DNA from: Gordonibacter sp034932485
GTDB lineage: Bacteria; Actinomycetota; Coriobacteriia; Coriobacteriales; Eggerthellaceae
NCBI GenBank assembly: GCA_034932485.1
Contig: JAYFOQ010000002.1
Coordinates: forward strand, 124,001 to 188,000
Direction: 5' to 3'
Length of the DNA stretch: 64,000 nucleotides
The notes beneath the pieces were generated by a model. That model did no database searches and had not been told where the DNA came from. It saw nothing but the letters and a program-made list of their open reading frames with translations. How positions within the stretch are numbered: position 1 is the first letter of the stretch; each line of letters starts with the position of its first letter. A program made the translations under genes and the position numbers. Shown here piece after piece: positions 50,874 to 59,729 of the stretch.

Positions 50874-53489
50874 CTATGCTCCTTCCACGACGCGCGCCGT
50901 CGCAACCAAACCGCAACCTTCGTCGTACTCCCGGTTGAACGCCTCGGGGTACTGCTCGGCCAGGGCAAACACATCGACTTTTTCCACGTTGACCAAAAAA
51001 CCGCTCGTCACTTCGCCAAAGGCGTTCTTGGAGGTGGTTGCGTAGGGGGCAATAAGGTTGTTCGCGCCGCCGCGGTCGAGTCCTCCACGACCCAGCACCA
51101 CCGAGTCGACGCGTGACCCGTGGTCCTGATACACCACGCTCGGCATAATACGCTCGGTCACCCGCACGCCGCCCAGCACCGCACCGCGCTCGTTGTACAC
51201 CTTGACGATGTCGCCCGTCTTAAGGCCCAACGTGCCCGCATCGCTCGGATGGACCCATACCGGTTCGTACTTGTAACCGTCCGGCCCGGTCACCTTCACG
51301 TACTCTTCCATTTCACGGAACCAGGTAACGTCGTCGAGATTGGCATGCACTCGCCATCGCGGATGGTTGGAAACCAGTAGGAACGGATAGTCGCGCCCGC
51401 GGTCTAAGTACTGACGTTCCTGATGCCCGGCACCCTCGTCGATCCAACGCGGAATAGGACCGCGCTCTTTGTCATCGGGGAACTTCTCGGCAAGTGTGGT
51501 CGAGTAGTACTCCAGCTTGCCCGACGGAGTGGCCAAGGGGTTCGTCTCAGGATCGCTATAAAAACCACTCAGGCCCACCGGCAAGTCCTCCCAGCCTTCC
51601 TTCGTGGGGAACGGGTAGTACTGCACTTTTTTGAACTCCTCGAAGGACATCTTCTTCGCTGCACCGGTGTTCTCGAAGCCAGCCCGGATATACTCTTCGC
51701 AGGTCTTGCCACCCATGTAGCGATCGTAGAGGTTCTCGTAAATGCCGCCGTACCTCTCGAGCTTCTTGGCAACCTCGCCAACCGCCTCCATGTCGGACAG
51801 GGACTCGAGGCGCGGCTTAATGGCCTGACGCTCGAAGTACACCAGGTTCCACTGGCCGTTGTCCGAATCCGTGCCAATATCCTCGGTCTCGAACTTCGTG
51901 TTGGTGGGCAGGATGATATCGGCAAAGAAGCAGTCGTTCTCCATCCACGGATGCTGTACGATGATGAACTCAATGGAGTCGTGGCGCAAAGCTTCCTGCA
52001 TCTCGTTGCCGCCGTTCCAGCACGTCTCCCAGCACGGCGTGTCTGACCAGATCATATGCAGGCGCTCGTGGCCCTCGAGCGGGAACGTGTAGGGCCCGTT
52101 AAACTGATCCTCACGCGGGAAGCCCGCACCGATGTGGCCATACCACGATACCGGCGGATTCATAATGGCCTCAGGAATCATGGTCTTAGGAATAAAGCTT
52201 TCCGGGAAGCTGCGGAACCAGCCGCGGTAAGCAGGGCTACAGTCCGGGATCTCGGAAGAAGGCGGCAGTGGGGTCACGGTCTCCATACCGTACAGCGTCC
52301 ACTCGATGAACTTGAACTGGTTGGCACCAGGCTTACCAACACCCTGCATACCAAGCAGGGCAACCTCTAAACGAGCCGGCTCATGGGCGAAGCACGAACG
52401 GATGAAGCTGCCGCCGTTGCAGTGCGCAATCGACACCGCATGCCTGGCCCAGTAACGCGCAAACGCCTTGATGGTGTATGAGGGAATCCCGCAGATCTTC
52501 TCGGCCCATTTCGGCGTCTTAGGCACGCCGTCCTCGCCGCCCATGACGTAGTACTTGAAGTTGTCGAATCCCACCGCGTGCGTTTCCAGGAAGCTCTTGT
52601 CGTACGTCTCTTCCTTCATCCACGTATAGGCTATAGCCAGCTGGAAAGCGGCATCCGTGTTCGGCTTGACCGGAATCCATTTGTCCGCGTGAACGGCGTT
52701 CGTATAGTTTACGTCGGGCGAGATATGGATCTGCTTGATACCCAGCTCGGTGAACCAGAAGCACAGGCGACTTGCCAAATATCCACCCCAGCCAAGTGGT
52801 GTGGTTTCAACATCGCAGCCCCAGAACAACACCGCATCACCGTTTTGGGCTATGTCGCGTATAACGTTGTTCTGCAGCGAATTCTGACCCAGCGGATCCA
52901 TACCCCAAATATGCTTGGCACCCCAGTACCAGCCCTCCCAGCTGTCGGGCTGACGAGTCTGGAGCGTGTAACGACCTATCAGGTCAAACATGCGACTTTG
53001 GCAGCCATGCGGAGCATGAACAAATTTCGTCTCCCCATGTCCATCGAGCTCACACAAAATAGAAGTGGGACCGTAGGCATCATGAACGCGCTTGATCTCA
53101 GCCGCAATGAGATCAGTAGCCTCATCCCAGCTAATACGCACATACCCACTTGTTCCACGGTTTTGGGGGTTTCTCTCCCCATTCGGATCCCAGTCAACAC
53201 GCTTAAGCGGATAAGGAATACGGTTTTTGGAATACACACGCTTTTTGTAGCACAGCGACAAAGGCGAGATGAGCGTTTTGAAGCCTGGCTCAAACGTTTT
53301 CCCACGAGCCTCGATCTTCCATGCGTTCATTTCTTTCGGTGTATAGTGCTCGTCGAAGTGCAGGGGACGGATACGCAAGATCTTATCCTGCTCTTCATCG
53401 ATGTCGACCGTGCAGGCATTCGTCCCAATGCCGAAGCTGTTGAAGCCAAGACCCTTCACGATCGGTGTTCCAACTACGTTGTTTCCCAT
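50874..53489 (-). CDS. Transhydroxylase-like molybdopterin alpha subunit
   Basis: This 871-residue DMSO-reductase-family protein has no Tat signal and no N-terminal iron-sulfur motif, both features of the pyrogallol-phloroglucinol transhydroxylase alpha subunit (875 residues in Pelobacter). Candidate equivalents of its active-site residues H144, D174, S175 and Y404 are H151 (LDGHGETKF), D182 and S183 (RQPDSWEGWY) and perhaps Y400 (EWTLYGMET). The numbering matches within a few residues. The start follows GGAGAGGGGACAAGT. In relatives such enzymes transfer or remove aromatic hydroxyl groups; here the exact phenolic substrate is unknown. The neighbours (transporter, zinc-ribbon protein) suggest a catabolic or respiratory use. 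Confidence 0.9.
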   Translation of the reverse strand: MGNNVVGTPIVKGLGFNSFGIGTNACTVDIDEEQDKILRIRPLHFDEHYTPKEMNAWKIEARGKTFEPGFKTLISPLSLCYKKRVYSKNRIPYPLKRVDWDPNGERNPQNRGTSGYVRISWDEATDLIAAEIKRVHDAYGPTSILCELDGHGETKFVHAPHGCQSRMFDLIGRYTLQTRQPDSWEGWYWGAKHIWGMDPLGQNSLQNNVIRDIAQNGDAVLFWGCDVETTPLGWGGYLASRLCFWFTELGIKQIHISPDVNYTNAVHADKWIPVKPNTDAAFQLAIAYTWMKEETYDKSFLETHAVGFDNFKYYVMGGEDGVPKTPKWAEKICGIPSYTIKAFARYWARHAVSIAHCNGGSFIRSCFAHEPARLEVALLGMQGVGKPGANQFKFIEWTLYGMETVTPLPPSSEIPDCSPAYRGWFRSFPESFIPKTMIPEAIMNPPVSWYGHIGAGFPREDQFNGPYTFPLEGHERLHMIWSDTPCWETCWNGGNEMQEALRHDSIEFIIVQHPWMENDCFFADIILPTNTKFETEDIGTDSDNGQWNLVYFERQAIKPRLESLSDMEAVGEVAKKLERYGGIYENLYDRYMGGKTCEEYIRAGFENTGAAKKMSFEEFKKVQYYPFPTKEGWEDLPVGLSGFYSDPETNPLATPSGKLEYYSTTLAEKFPDDKERGPIPRWIDEGAGHQERQYLDRGRDYPFLLVSNHPRWRVHANLDDVTWFREMEEYVKVTGPDGYKYEPVWVHPSDAGTLGLKTGDIVKVYNERGAVLGGVRVTERIMPSVVYQDHGSRVDSVVLGRGGLDRGGANNLIAPYATTSKNAFGEVTSGFLVNVEKVDVFALAEQYPEAFNREYDEGCGLVATARVVEGA

Positions 53490-53589
53490 ACTTGTCCCCT
53501 CTCCTTGCTCGGTACGTTTCCGTTTCTGACCATCTGCACCTCAGCTTTGGTCTAGGAGCAGTGGTCGTATTCAGCCGCACGTTCAGATA

Positions 53590-53823
53590 CTAGGGTGTTG
53601 GAGGCTTAGGAGCCGAAGACACGCTGGGAGCTTTCGGCACTTTGGGAGCGCCAGGCACTCCCGGAATCGGAGGTGGCGCAGGGGCGCCGGGGGCAGCGAC
53701 TCCCGGAGCCGCTACGGCCTTCGCTCCGCAGTTCGAGCATTCGCTCGCGTTTGCTTCAACCTCGGCGCCGCACTGCGGACACTTCACCGGGCCATTATCG
53801 ATGCTGGGGGGTCTGAAGCACAT
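53590..53823 (-). CDS. Small zinc-ribbon protein with Pro/Ala-rich tail
   Basis: This 77-residue protein starts at the ATG at 53823 after GAGAGGAG; the longer frame to 54030 is not credible. A single zinc ribbon, CPQCGAEVEANASECSNCG, is followed by about 35 residues of Pro, Ala and Gly, ending KPPTP. It is first in the minus-strand operon with the transhydroxylase-like genes. Its function is unknown; a small accessory or regulatory protein is possible. Confidence 0.8.
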   Translation of the reverse strand: MCFRPPSIDNGPVKCPQCGAEVEANASECSNCGAKAVAAPGVAAPGAPAPPPIPGVPGAPKVPKAPSVSSAPKPPTP

Positions 53824-54152
53824 TGCATCTCCTCTCGTGATCATTGACGTTCTGCAACAGGCGGGAGCAGTTGCAGACGAGCACTTACTGTATGCATGCG
53901 GTAAGTTGTTTCGGGCTCTCTCTTGGATATCGTCACGCTTCGATTCCACCCAAGGAGACAGCCCTTGACAACGCCGATTATAGAAGCGAGCTTCGAGTGA
54001 ACATCTGCGATTTCCTCGATGCCTTATCACGAAAAGCGATCAAGAAACATTTACTTAACACCCTGTCCTTATAGCAAGCAATAAGCTTTCAGCCCGACAA
54101 ATTCTTCCCGGAATTGTGCGACAAACCATATGAACAGCGTCTTCAACAAAGC

Positions 54153-54181
54153 TTGACACCCTTTTTAAAAGAACATATGAA
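54153..54181 (+). promoter_or_regulatory. Strong sigma-70-type promoter for the second cytosolic Mo/W enzyme
   Basis: TTGACA (54153-54158) and TATGAA (54176-54181) are separated by exactly 17 bp. The gene begins at 54421, so the transcript would have a leader of about 230 nt. Confidence 0.6.
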
Positions 54182-54184
54182 CTT

Positions 54185-54420
54185 ACTTCTTAGCCTGCCG
54201 AAAAATTCTACCTTCAAACGAAGTTCGGTCTCTTTTTCCTCAGTCTGTTAAAGGAATGGAGAAAACCTTTGAAAGCATCCCTAAAAAAGGAATACAGGGC
54301 TTTTGCAAGAGTTCGGTGATCACGTTTCGCGATTACCGATCAAGCAAACGTAACACGAGGCAAACAGAGGCGCTCCTATAATCGGCGCAGCGGGAAAACC
54401 GTAAAAAACGAGGAGGGGCA
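54185..54420 (+). promoter_or_regulatory. Long structured 5' leader
   Basis: Between the promoter and the start codon there is no ORF. A 12-bp stem with one A-C mismatch and one G-U pair, TCGGTGATCACG (54313-54324) with CGCGATTACCGA (54328-54339), is followed by a GCGC-GCGC pairing and CGG-GAAAA-CCG just before the GAGGAGGGG ribosome-binding site. A cis-acting RNA, possibly cofactor-sensing, is conceivable, but I could not match it to a known riboswitch. Confidence 0.35.
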
Positions 54421-56715
54421 ATGTCTGAAATGCAAAACGATCCCAGCACCACCTGCGGGCGTGTTCCGAAAACCCAAGACGATCCAACGGGTCGAGCTTG
54501 GACATGGGAAGAGGAAGGCATGACCGTACTGCGCACCAACGCGCGCACCGGTCCGGGCTGTCACGACAACTGCGGCGTATTGCTATACGTCAAGGATGGC
54601 GTACTTGAAAAAATTGAAGGTGACCCCGAAAACCCCTACAACCAAGGTCGCCTTTGTCCGCGATGTCTCGCCATAAAGGAGATGCTCTATCACGAAGACC
54701 GCCTTAAATACCCTCTTAAGCGAGCCAAGAAAGATCGCGGCAAGAACACCTTCGAACGCTGCTCTTGGGATGAAGCTTACGACATTATTGAGCGCGAAAT
54801 GAAAGCCGTCATCGAAGAATATGGCAACGAGGCTATCTGGGTTACCCAAGGCACCGGCCGCGATATCAACGGCTACGGTCCACTGATGGCTCAGTATTTT
54901 GGTACACCGAACTACGGGACAGGCTTTCTCTCTGGTATCGCATGCTATGGCCCCCGCATCTTCTCCACCGCACTCAAAAGTGGTGGCCTATTTGTATGCG
55001 ATTATTCACAGTTCTTCCCCAAGCGCTACGATGATCCGCGCTGGGAACCATCTGAATATATTCTCATCTGGGGGAACAATCCAGTTGTAGCAAATTCCGA
55101 CGGTATGCTTGGTCACTGGATTGTCGAATCAATGAAACGCGGCAGTAAGCTCATTGTCATGGATCCAACGCTTACCTGGCTGGCTGGCAAAGCTGATATC
55201 TGGTTTCAGCTGCGTCCCGGAACCGATGCGGCGCTGGCGCTCGCGCTTTGCGACCAGATCATCAAAGACGACCTCTACGACCATGAATTCGTAGACTGCT
55301 GGACCTACGGCTTCGCCGAGTTCGCCGAACACGTGAAGCAGTATCCTGTAAGCTTTGCTGCTGAAGTATGTAGCGTGCCCGAGGATCTCATTATCGAAGG
55401 CGCTCACAAGATCGGCGCGGCGAAGTCCTGCTGCCTGCAATGGGGCGTGGCCATGGACCACACGTCTGAAGGCTTCATCACCGGCATGGCCTGCTTCGAC
55501 CTCATGGCGCTTACGGGCAACTTTGAGAACCCGGGCGGTATGCTGCTATCGAAACCGTGCTGGGGTATGGACGTAACCTCATCGCCCCGTGGCGACCAGT
55601 GGGACGAATGTACCCCACCCATCCCGCACCCCGAACGTAAGAACCATGGCGGGTATAAGCCGCTCGAGGCCATGTACGCCATAAGTCCCGATGCGCTGCT
55701 CGACTCCATGGAGACCGGCGAGCCGTACAAAATCCGCGCCATGTGGATGCAGACAAACAATCCCATTACCTGCATGGGTGCACAACCCCAGCGCATCCTG
55801 CCAGCCCTCCAGGCCATGGAGTTCAACGTAGTAGTGGACCTGTTTCTCACGCCCACGGCGCTGGCCTGTGCCGATGTTATCCTGCCGGCAGCTTCTTTCG
55901 CCGAGCGATTAGGTATCACCGGCCACCAGCCCTACGCTCTGGGCGCCATCGCGCAGGCCATCGAACCTCTGGGCGAATGCAAGTCAGACCAGCGCATTAT
56001 CTACGAGATGGGCAGTCGCTTTGTCACCGACGAAAAATACAAGCACTGGGACGACGAACAGGGCTTTTACGACTACTTGCTGCGCAAGACCGGCTTTACC
56101 TACGAGTCACTCAAAGAGCGTGCGTGGGCCTACCCCGAGTTCGAGTACTACAAATACAAGAAAGGCCTACTGCGCCCCGACGGCACACCAGGCTTTGCCA
56201 CTTCCACCGGGCGCTACAACTTCTACTGTCCCGAAATGGTGCACTTCGGCTTCTCACCCCTAGCTACCTACGAAGAGCCGCCCGAGAGCCCGATTTCTGC
56301 TCCTGAACTGGCAAAGGATTACCCACTCGTGTTGACCACGGGGGCCCGCTCCTGGGGCTTCTTCCACTCGGAACACCGCCAGAGTCCCTCCATGCGCCGC
56401 ATCCATCCCGATCCGACGTTCTTAGTCCACCCCGACACCGCAGCCGAAAAGGGCATTACCAATGGAGACTGGTGTGTGCTTGAAAACAATCTGGGTTCCG
56501 CGAAACTGCGCGCGCATCTAACCAAGCGCATCCGCAAGGACACGATTTCAGCCGACCATGCTTGGTGGTTCCCCGAGCGCGACCCCGACGACGGCACGCT
56601 ATTCGGCGTAATGGAGTCCAACATCAACCAACTCATTCCCATGCGTCCAGGCAAAACCGGCATGGGTGCCTCATATAAGTCACAGCTGTGCAGCATTGCA
56701 AAGGTAGAGGAGTAA
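54421..56715 (+). CDS. Cytosolic molybdopterin/tungstopterin oxidoreductase (acetylene hydratase/dehydroxylase type)
   Basis: This 764-residue DMSO-reductase-family protein has no Tat signal. The N-terminal cluster Cys are C47 and C51 (GPGCHDNCGV) and C79/C82 (RLCPRC); the first Cys of the classical CxxC is absent. The metal ligand is probably C175 (SGIACYGPR). The molybdopterin-binding domains III and IV are complete (MGAQPQRILPA; ISADHAWWFPE). The start follows GAGGAGGGG. It is paired with a small ferredoxin gene 3 nt downstream and has no membrane subunit. Related cytosolic enzymes include acetylene hydratase and gut catechol dehydroxylases; Mo versus W and the substrate cannot be told. 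Confidence 0.88.
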   Translation: MSEMQNDPSTTCGRVPKTQDDPTGRAWTWEEEGMTVLRTNARTGPGCHDNCGVLLYVKDGVLEKIEGDPENPYNQGRLCPRCLAIKEMLYHEDRLKYPLKRAKKDRGKNTFERCSWDEAYDIIEREMKAVIEEYGNEAIWVTQGTGRDINGYGPLMAQYFGTPNYGTGFLSGIACYGPRIFSTALKSGGLFVCDYSQFFPKRYDDPRWEPSEYILIWGNNPVVANSDGMLGHWIVESMKRGSKLIVMDPTLTWLAGKADIWFQLRPGTDAALALALCDQIIKDDLYDHEFVDCWTYGFAEFAEHVKQYPVSFAAEVCSVPEDLIIEGAHKIGAAKSCCLQWGVAMDHTSEGFITGMACFDLMALTGNFENPGGMLLSKPCWGMDVTSSPRGDQWDECTPPIPHPERKNHGGYKPLEAMYAISPDALLDSMETGEPYKIRAMWMQTNNPITCMGAQPQRILPALQAMEFNVVVDLFLTPTALACADVILPAASFAERLGITGHQPYALGAIAQAIEPLGECKSDQRIIYEMGSRFVTDEKYKHWDDEQGFYDYLLRKTGFTYESLKERAWAYPEFEYYKYKKGLLRPDGTPGFATSTGRYNFYCPEMVHFGFSPLATYEEPPESPISAPELAKDYPLVLTTGARSWGFFHSEHRQSPSMRRIHPDPTFLVHPDTAAEKGITNGDWCVLENNLGSAKLRAHLTKRIRKDTISADHAWWFPERDPDDGTLFGVMESNINQLIPMRPGKTGMGASYKSQLCSIAKVEE

Positions 56716-56718
56716 GCC

Positions 56719-57042
56719 ATGCGAAAAATGATTCTCGTAGATTACGATTATTGCACGGGCTGCCACACCTGCGAAGTGGCATGCCAACAGGAACACGGTT
56801 TGGAGGCCGAGCAATTCGGCATCAAACTGACCCAAATTGGTCCCGATCAAATAACTGACCGAGAATGGCAGTATGAGTTCGTACCTGTCCCAACCGAACG
56901 ATGCGATAAATGCGCCTCGAGACTGGCCGTAGGCAAGGAGCCTTCTTGCGTAAAACATTGCCAGGCAGGGTGTCTTAAATTCGGAACCTTAGAAGAACTA
57001 AGTGAATTTACGAATAAAAAGAAGGTCGCTTTATTTACCTAA
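56719..57042 (+). CDS. Small two-cluster ferredoxin partner subunit
   Basis: This 107-residue protein has CTGCHTCEVAC near the N-terminus (residues 12-22) and a second group CDKC plus SCVKHCQAGC. That gives ligands for two [4Fe-4S] clusters, with one spare Cys. The ribosome-binding site GAGGAG overlaps the end of the catalytic gene. It is expected to pass electrons to the enzyme encoded upstream. Confidence 0.9.
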   Translation: MRKMILVDYDYCTGCHTCEVACQQEHGLEAEQFGIKLTQIGPDQITDREWQYEFVPVPTERCDKCASRLAVGKEPSCVKHCQAGCLKFGTLEELSEFTNKKKVALFT

Positions 57043-57060
57043 AAATTCACAGCTTTTTGC

Positions 57061-57120
57061 AAGGAGGCTACGTGATGCTGCCTTACTTGGCCTCCTTATT
57101 GCAAATCGTGAATTTGCAAT
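57061..57120 (+). terminator. Two hairpins after the ferredoxin gene
   Basis: AAGGAGGC (57061-57068) pairs with GCCTCCTT (57090-57097). Immediately after it, ATTGCAAAT (57098-57106) pairs perfectly with ATTTGCAAT (57112-57120). Together they probably end the operon before the LysR gene. Confidence 0.55.
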
Positions 57121-57217
57121 AAATTAATCATGCAAATAAATGCGTTTATCCCAAATTTTCTCTAAAGAAGTGACTTATCCTATATTGGTCACCTAAGTTG
57201 AAACGAGGGGTTGGCTT

Positions 57218-58168
57218 ATGAGAATTGAAACCTTGTATGAGTTTTTACTTCTTTCGTACAACTTAAGTTTCACGGAAACCGCTCAACGCTTCTTTATTTC
57301 ACAGTCTGCTCTCAGCGGACATATTTTCAACCTCGAAAAAGAGCTAGGGATTCGCCTATTCGTTCGAGACCGACACTCAGTAAGAGCTACCGCTGCTGGA
57401 CGACTTTTCCAACAAGATGCCCAACGCATCGTGGAGGATTATGAGCAAGCACTTGAGCGTTTGTCTCAATACTCAAATGGAGTATCATCTATTATACGCA
57501 TTGGGTTTCTAGAGGGGACATTCGGTTCGTTTTTACCTATTGTCTGCCGGCATTATCGCGAGAAAAACCCTGAAGTTGATTTTCGCTTCCGTACTATGGA
57601 ACTTGCCGACATCCATAAAGCCATCCAAGATAACGAGATAGATGTCGGTTTCGTTATATATGCAAGCGGCATTCAAGGTGCGAAGTACGATTATCGTTGC
57701 CTTTTCAAAGATCGCTACATGCTTGCAGTACCCATAGGCCATCGCCTTATTAATCGAAAGTCGATACGAATATCTGATCTTCAGGGGGAAAACGTAATCG
57801 TCCCTATATTCAACCGAACCAAAAGCACCCTTGAACAAATGAACAACCGTCTGAGGTCCGCAGGGGCTACTGTACGCCCCTCAGGCGATTTTGTTGACGT
57901 AGGAGCTATGATGGCCACCTTGGTTACATCGGGAGCCGTCGCTATCTCACTTGACCATCTGCGTGTTTTCGGAAACGGAAACGTCGAGTTCATCCCACTC
58001 GAAGACGAACGCATGGACGTTTGCGCAGGACCCATGTGGAAGAAGTCAAAAGAAACCGAAATGCTTACTTCTTTTCTTGATTTTACTGAAAAAATTTGCG
58101 CGAACTTCACCAAAGAACACTATTTATCACGCACGGGAAACGAATCACTACCGTGGGCAGATGTCTAA
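57218..58168 (+). CDS. LysR-family transcriptional regulator
   Basis: This 316-residue regulator has an N-terminal winged helix (LSFTETAQRFFISQSALSGH, then NLEKELGIRLF) and a type 2 periplasmic-binding-like effector domain. It lies downstream of the cytosolic Mo/W enzyme on the same strand, 175 nt away with its own ribosome-binding site (GAGGGG). It is a likely regulator of the divergent operons at 48.5-57 kb. It is more AT-rich than the enzyme genes. Confidence 0.92.
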   Translation: MRIETLYEFLLLSYNLSFTETAQRFFISQSALSGHIFNLEKELGIRLFVRDRHSVRATAAGRLFQQDAQRIVEDYEQALERLSQYSNGVSSIIRIGFLEGTFGSFLPIVCRHYREKNPEVDFRFRTMELADIHKAIQDNEIDVGFVIYASGIQGAKYDYRCLFKDRYMLAVPIGHRLINRKSIRISDLQGENVIVPIFNRTKSTLEQMNNRLRSAGATVRPSGDFVDVGAMMATLVTSGAVAISLDHLRVFGNGNVEFIPLEDERMDVCAGPMWKKSKETEMLTSFLDFTEKICANFTKEHYLSRTGNESLPWADV

Positions 58169-58184
58169 GACTGCCGCAGCAAGA

Positions 58185-58327
58185 AAAGGTAAGGGTTTGG
58201 GGTAGGTTGGCGATGGATGCCTTATGTATAACCATTGCAGCATGCGCCACTAATATCTCACGGAAGAAGACACCATCAACCTCATTACGGTGCGCTATGC
58301 AAATACCTCCTTTATGAGGAGAACCAA
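58185..58327 (-). pseudogene. Deleted remnant of a MerR/GyrI-like regulator with its promoter
   Basis: The peptide HRNEVDGVFFREI...HKASIANLPQTLTF (58185-58289) matches GNEVDGIFFREI...HKGSYADLPQAYAF of the intact regulator at 59730-60539, and the DNA is similar too. Directly upstream, without the N-terminal helix-turn-helix region, is the same promoter: TTGGTT, a 19-bp spacer holding the dyad CTCCTTTATGAGGAG, then TTGCAT. An internal deletion that joined promoter to 3' half explains this. Confidence 0.7.
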
Positions 58328-58383
58328 GGAAAATTTTATCTTTTTCATTCACCCCTATCTGCTAAAAGCGAAAGAACAACGAC

Positions 58384-58653
58384 TCATTCAAAGTAATCAT
58401 ATTCTTCGCTTTCTCTGTAACACACGACATCATCATCTTTTATCTGATCATCTGGAATGTAACAGAAAAGGTCGCCATAGTCACATTCAAAGTATTTACA
58501 TATGGCATCCGTGGTAGCAAACCGCACCGATCTGATCTTACCTGTGCATATTCTACTAATATTCGCAGGAGAGACACCTATAGCTGTAGACAACTCGTCA
58601 AGCGACACTTGCCTATCCTTCAGGATTCTCTTCAACTTCGCCAGTATCTCCAC
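58384..58653 (-). CDS. Small XRE-family DNA-binding protein
   Basis: This 89-residue protein is a Cro/C1-type helix-turn-helix (LKRILKDRQVSLDELSTAIGVSPANISRIC, with KIRSVRFATTDAICKYFECDYGDLF), followed by a short acidic tail (IPDDQIKDDDVVCYRESEEYDYFE). The start is a GTG with a weak site. It stands alone between degraded genes. No partner toxin is seen. Confidence 0.8.
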   Translation of the reverse strand: MEILAKLKRILKDRQVSLDELSTAIGVSPANISRICTGKIRSVRFATTDAICKYFECDYGDLFCYIPDDQIKDDDVVCYRESEEYDYFE

Positions 58654-59130
58654 CGGATGATCGGCCTAGGCTATGTGAAATTTCCCAAGGATTGCTAGGA
58701 TCGTCATCCAATTCGCACATTACATCCCGTTTCATCAAGTAACACAATCGCTCGATTTTCACCCTATCAGGGGCATCATTTTCGTACTACTAAGAGCAGT
58801 CATACTATCCCTATTAGAGGATAGTATAGCAATCTTCTCAACCAAAAAAATTTACATTTGATTCAATAATATTGCATCAGCAAATAGCTACGATTTAATA
58901 GAATAATAAGACGAAAGGGTCGAGATGGTACACGCTTTCCAGCCAGAGAGTCAGGGCGATCATTTTAAACTCGCGGCGCATACTCAACAGCTCGGTCACA
59001 CCTAATTTTACTGGGTTCTTCATGATAGCCGATTCGTATTGTTCTACATTCTGGCTCCTTTTCCTAATAGCGTGTATCACGTAATACTATAAAACTAATG
59101 ATTGTCGGCAGTTTGACTGAGAGAGTCAAA

Positions 59131-59663
59131 ATGCATAAGAAGCCGCTTATTCCGTTGTTTATTTTGCTACTGTTGATTGCATATGGTTGTTACGGATACG
59201 TCTTGCAAGAAACTCTAACCATCGAAGGTACGGCTGCTGTTGAAAAAGAAAAAATAAGGTTTTGGCAATCTCGGTACGAGGTGAATCCTTCTGGGCAAAC
59301 TTATGGGGATCCCAATTGGGGAGTTGGAGGAGACATTAACCCTCAGAGTGAAGCGGAATATTACTTGGCATATCCAGAACTTGTAGAGCAAGTTGGATTG
59401 TTTGGCAACATGGACTACCTCTACAAGGATACAGTTTTTTGCGCAGAAGTACCCTGGGGCCATTTCCCCCGATCATAGGACCCCGGATTATACCGCTCTA
59501 CTCAAGTGATGGGCGAACTATAGTTGGGCTCACAGTGGCTTAGCGCAATATAAGTGAACTTACTGTCAACGGCCGCTACGTCAGATATAGCAGAGTGGCT
59601 CGAGCAGGAGCGACACGTAAGATTTTACCAATTCCTTGGTGGTCGTTCGTAATTACCGTTTGA
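59131..59663 (+). pseudogene. Frameshifted membrane-anchored or secreted protein of unknown family
   Basis: The frame from the ATG at 59131 (GAGAGAG upstream) encodes an N-terminal membrane segment (PLIPLFILLLLIAYGCYGY) and an extracytoplasmic part to CAEVPWGHF, stopping at 59478. At about 59463, after a CCTGGGGCC run, a second frame continues as FPPIIGPRIIPLYSSDGRTI to an in-frame TAG at 59541, then RNISELTVNGRYVRYSRVAR to a TGA at 59661. The protein-like character of the second frame suggests one gene with a frameshift and a nonsense mutation. A 12-bp hairpin starts at its end. The function is not recognised. Confidence 0.6.
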
Positions 59664-59689
59664 CTGGAAACTTTTGCTTCCAGTCAAAC
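59658..59689. terminator. Perfect 12-bp hairpin between convergent genes
   Basis: GTTTGACTGGAA (59658-59669) and TTCCAGTCAAAC (59678-59689) flank an 8-nt loop. The hairpin lies between the degraded + strand gene and the MerR gene on the minus strand and may serve both. Confidence 0.55.
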
Positions 59690-59729
59690 TACCAGAGCCC
59701 GGAATGACCCATTCCCCCGATTCTTCTCT

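Noticed and set aside
49857..51116. 419-codon plus-strand ORF opposite the DASS and beta-subunit genes
   Set aside because: Antisense shadow of two clearly coding genes; its translation is His/Arg-rich without domain features.
58895..59080. Small minus-strand ORF (61 codons) with MKNPVKLGVTELLSM...
   Set aside because: No ribosome-binding site or recognisable domain; it lies in an AT-rich decayed region and could be a fragment of a lost gene, but nothing supports it.
59575..59645. tRNA-like stretch (GCAGAGTGGCTCGAGCAGG)
   Set aside because: No acceptor stem, anticodon arm or T-loop consensus can be formed; the segment is better read as the end of the frameshifted gene.
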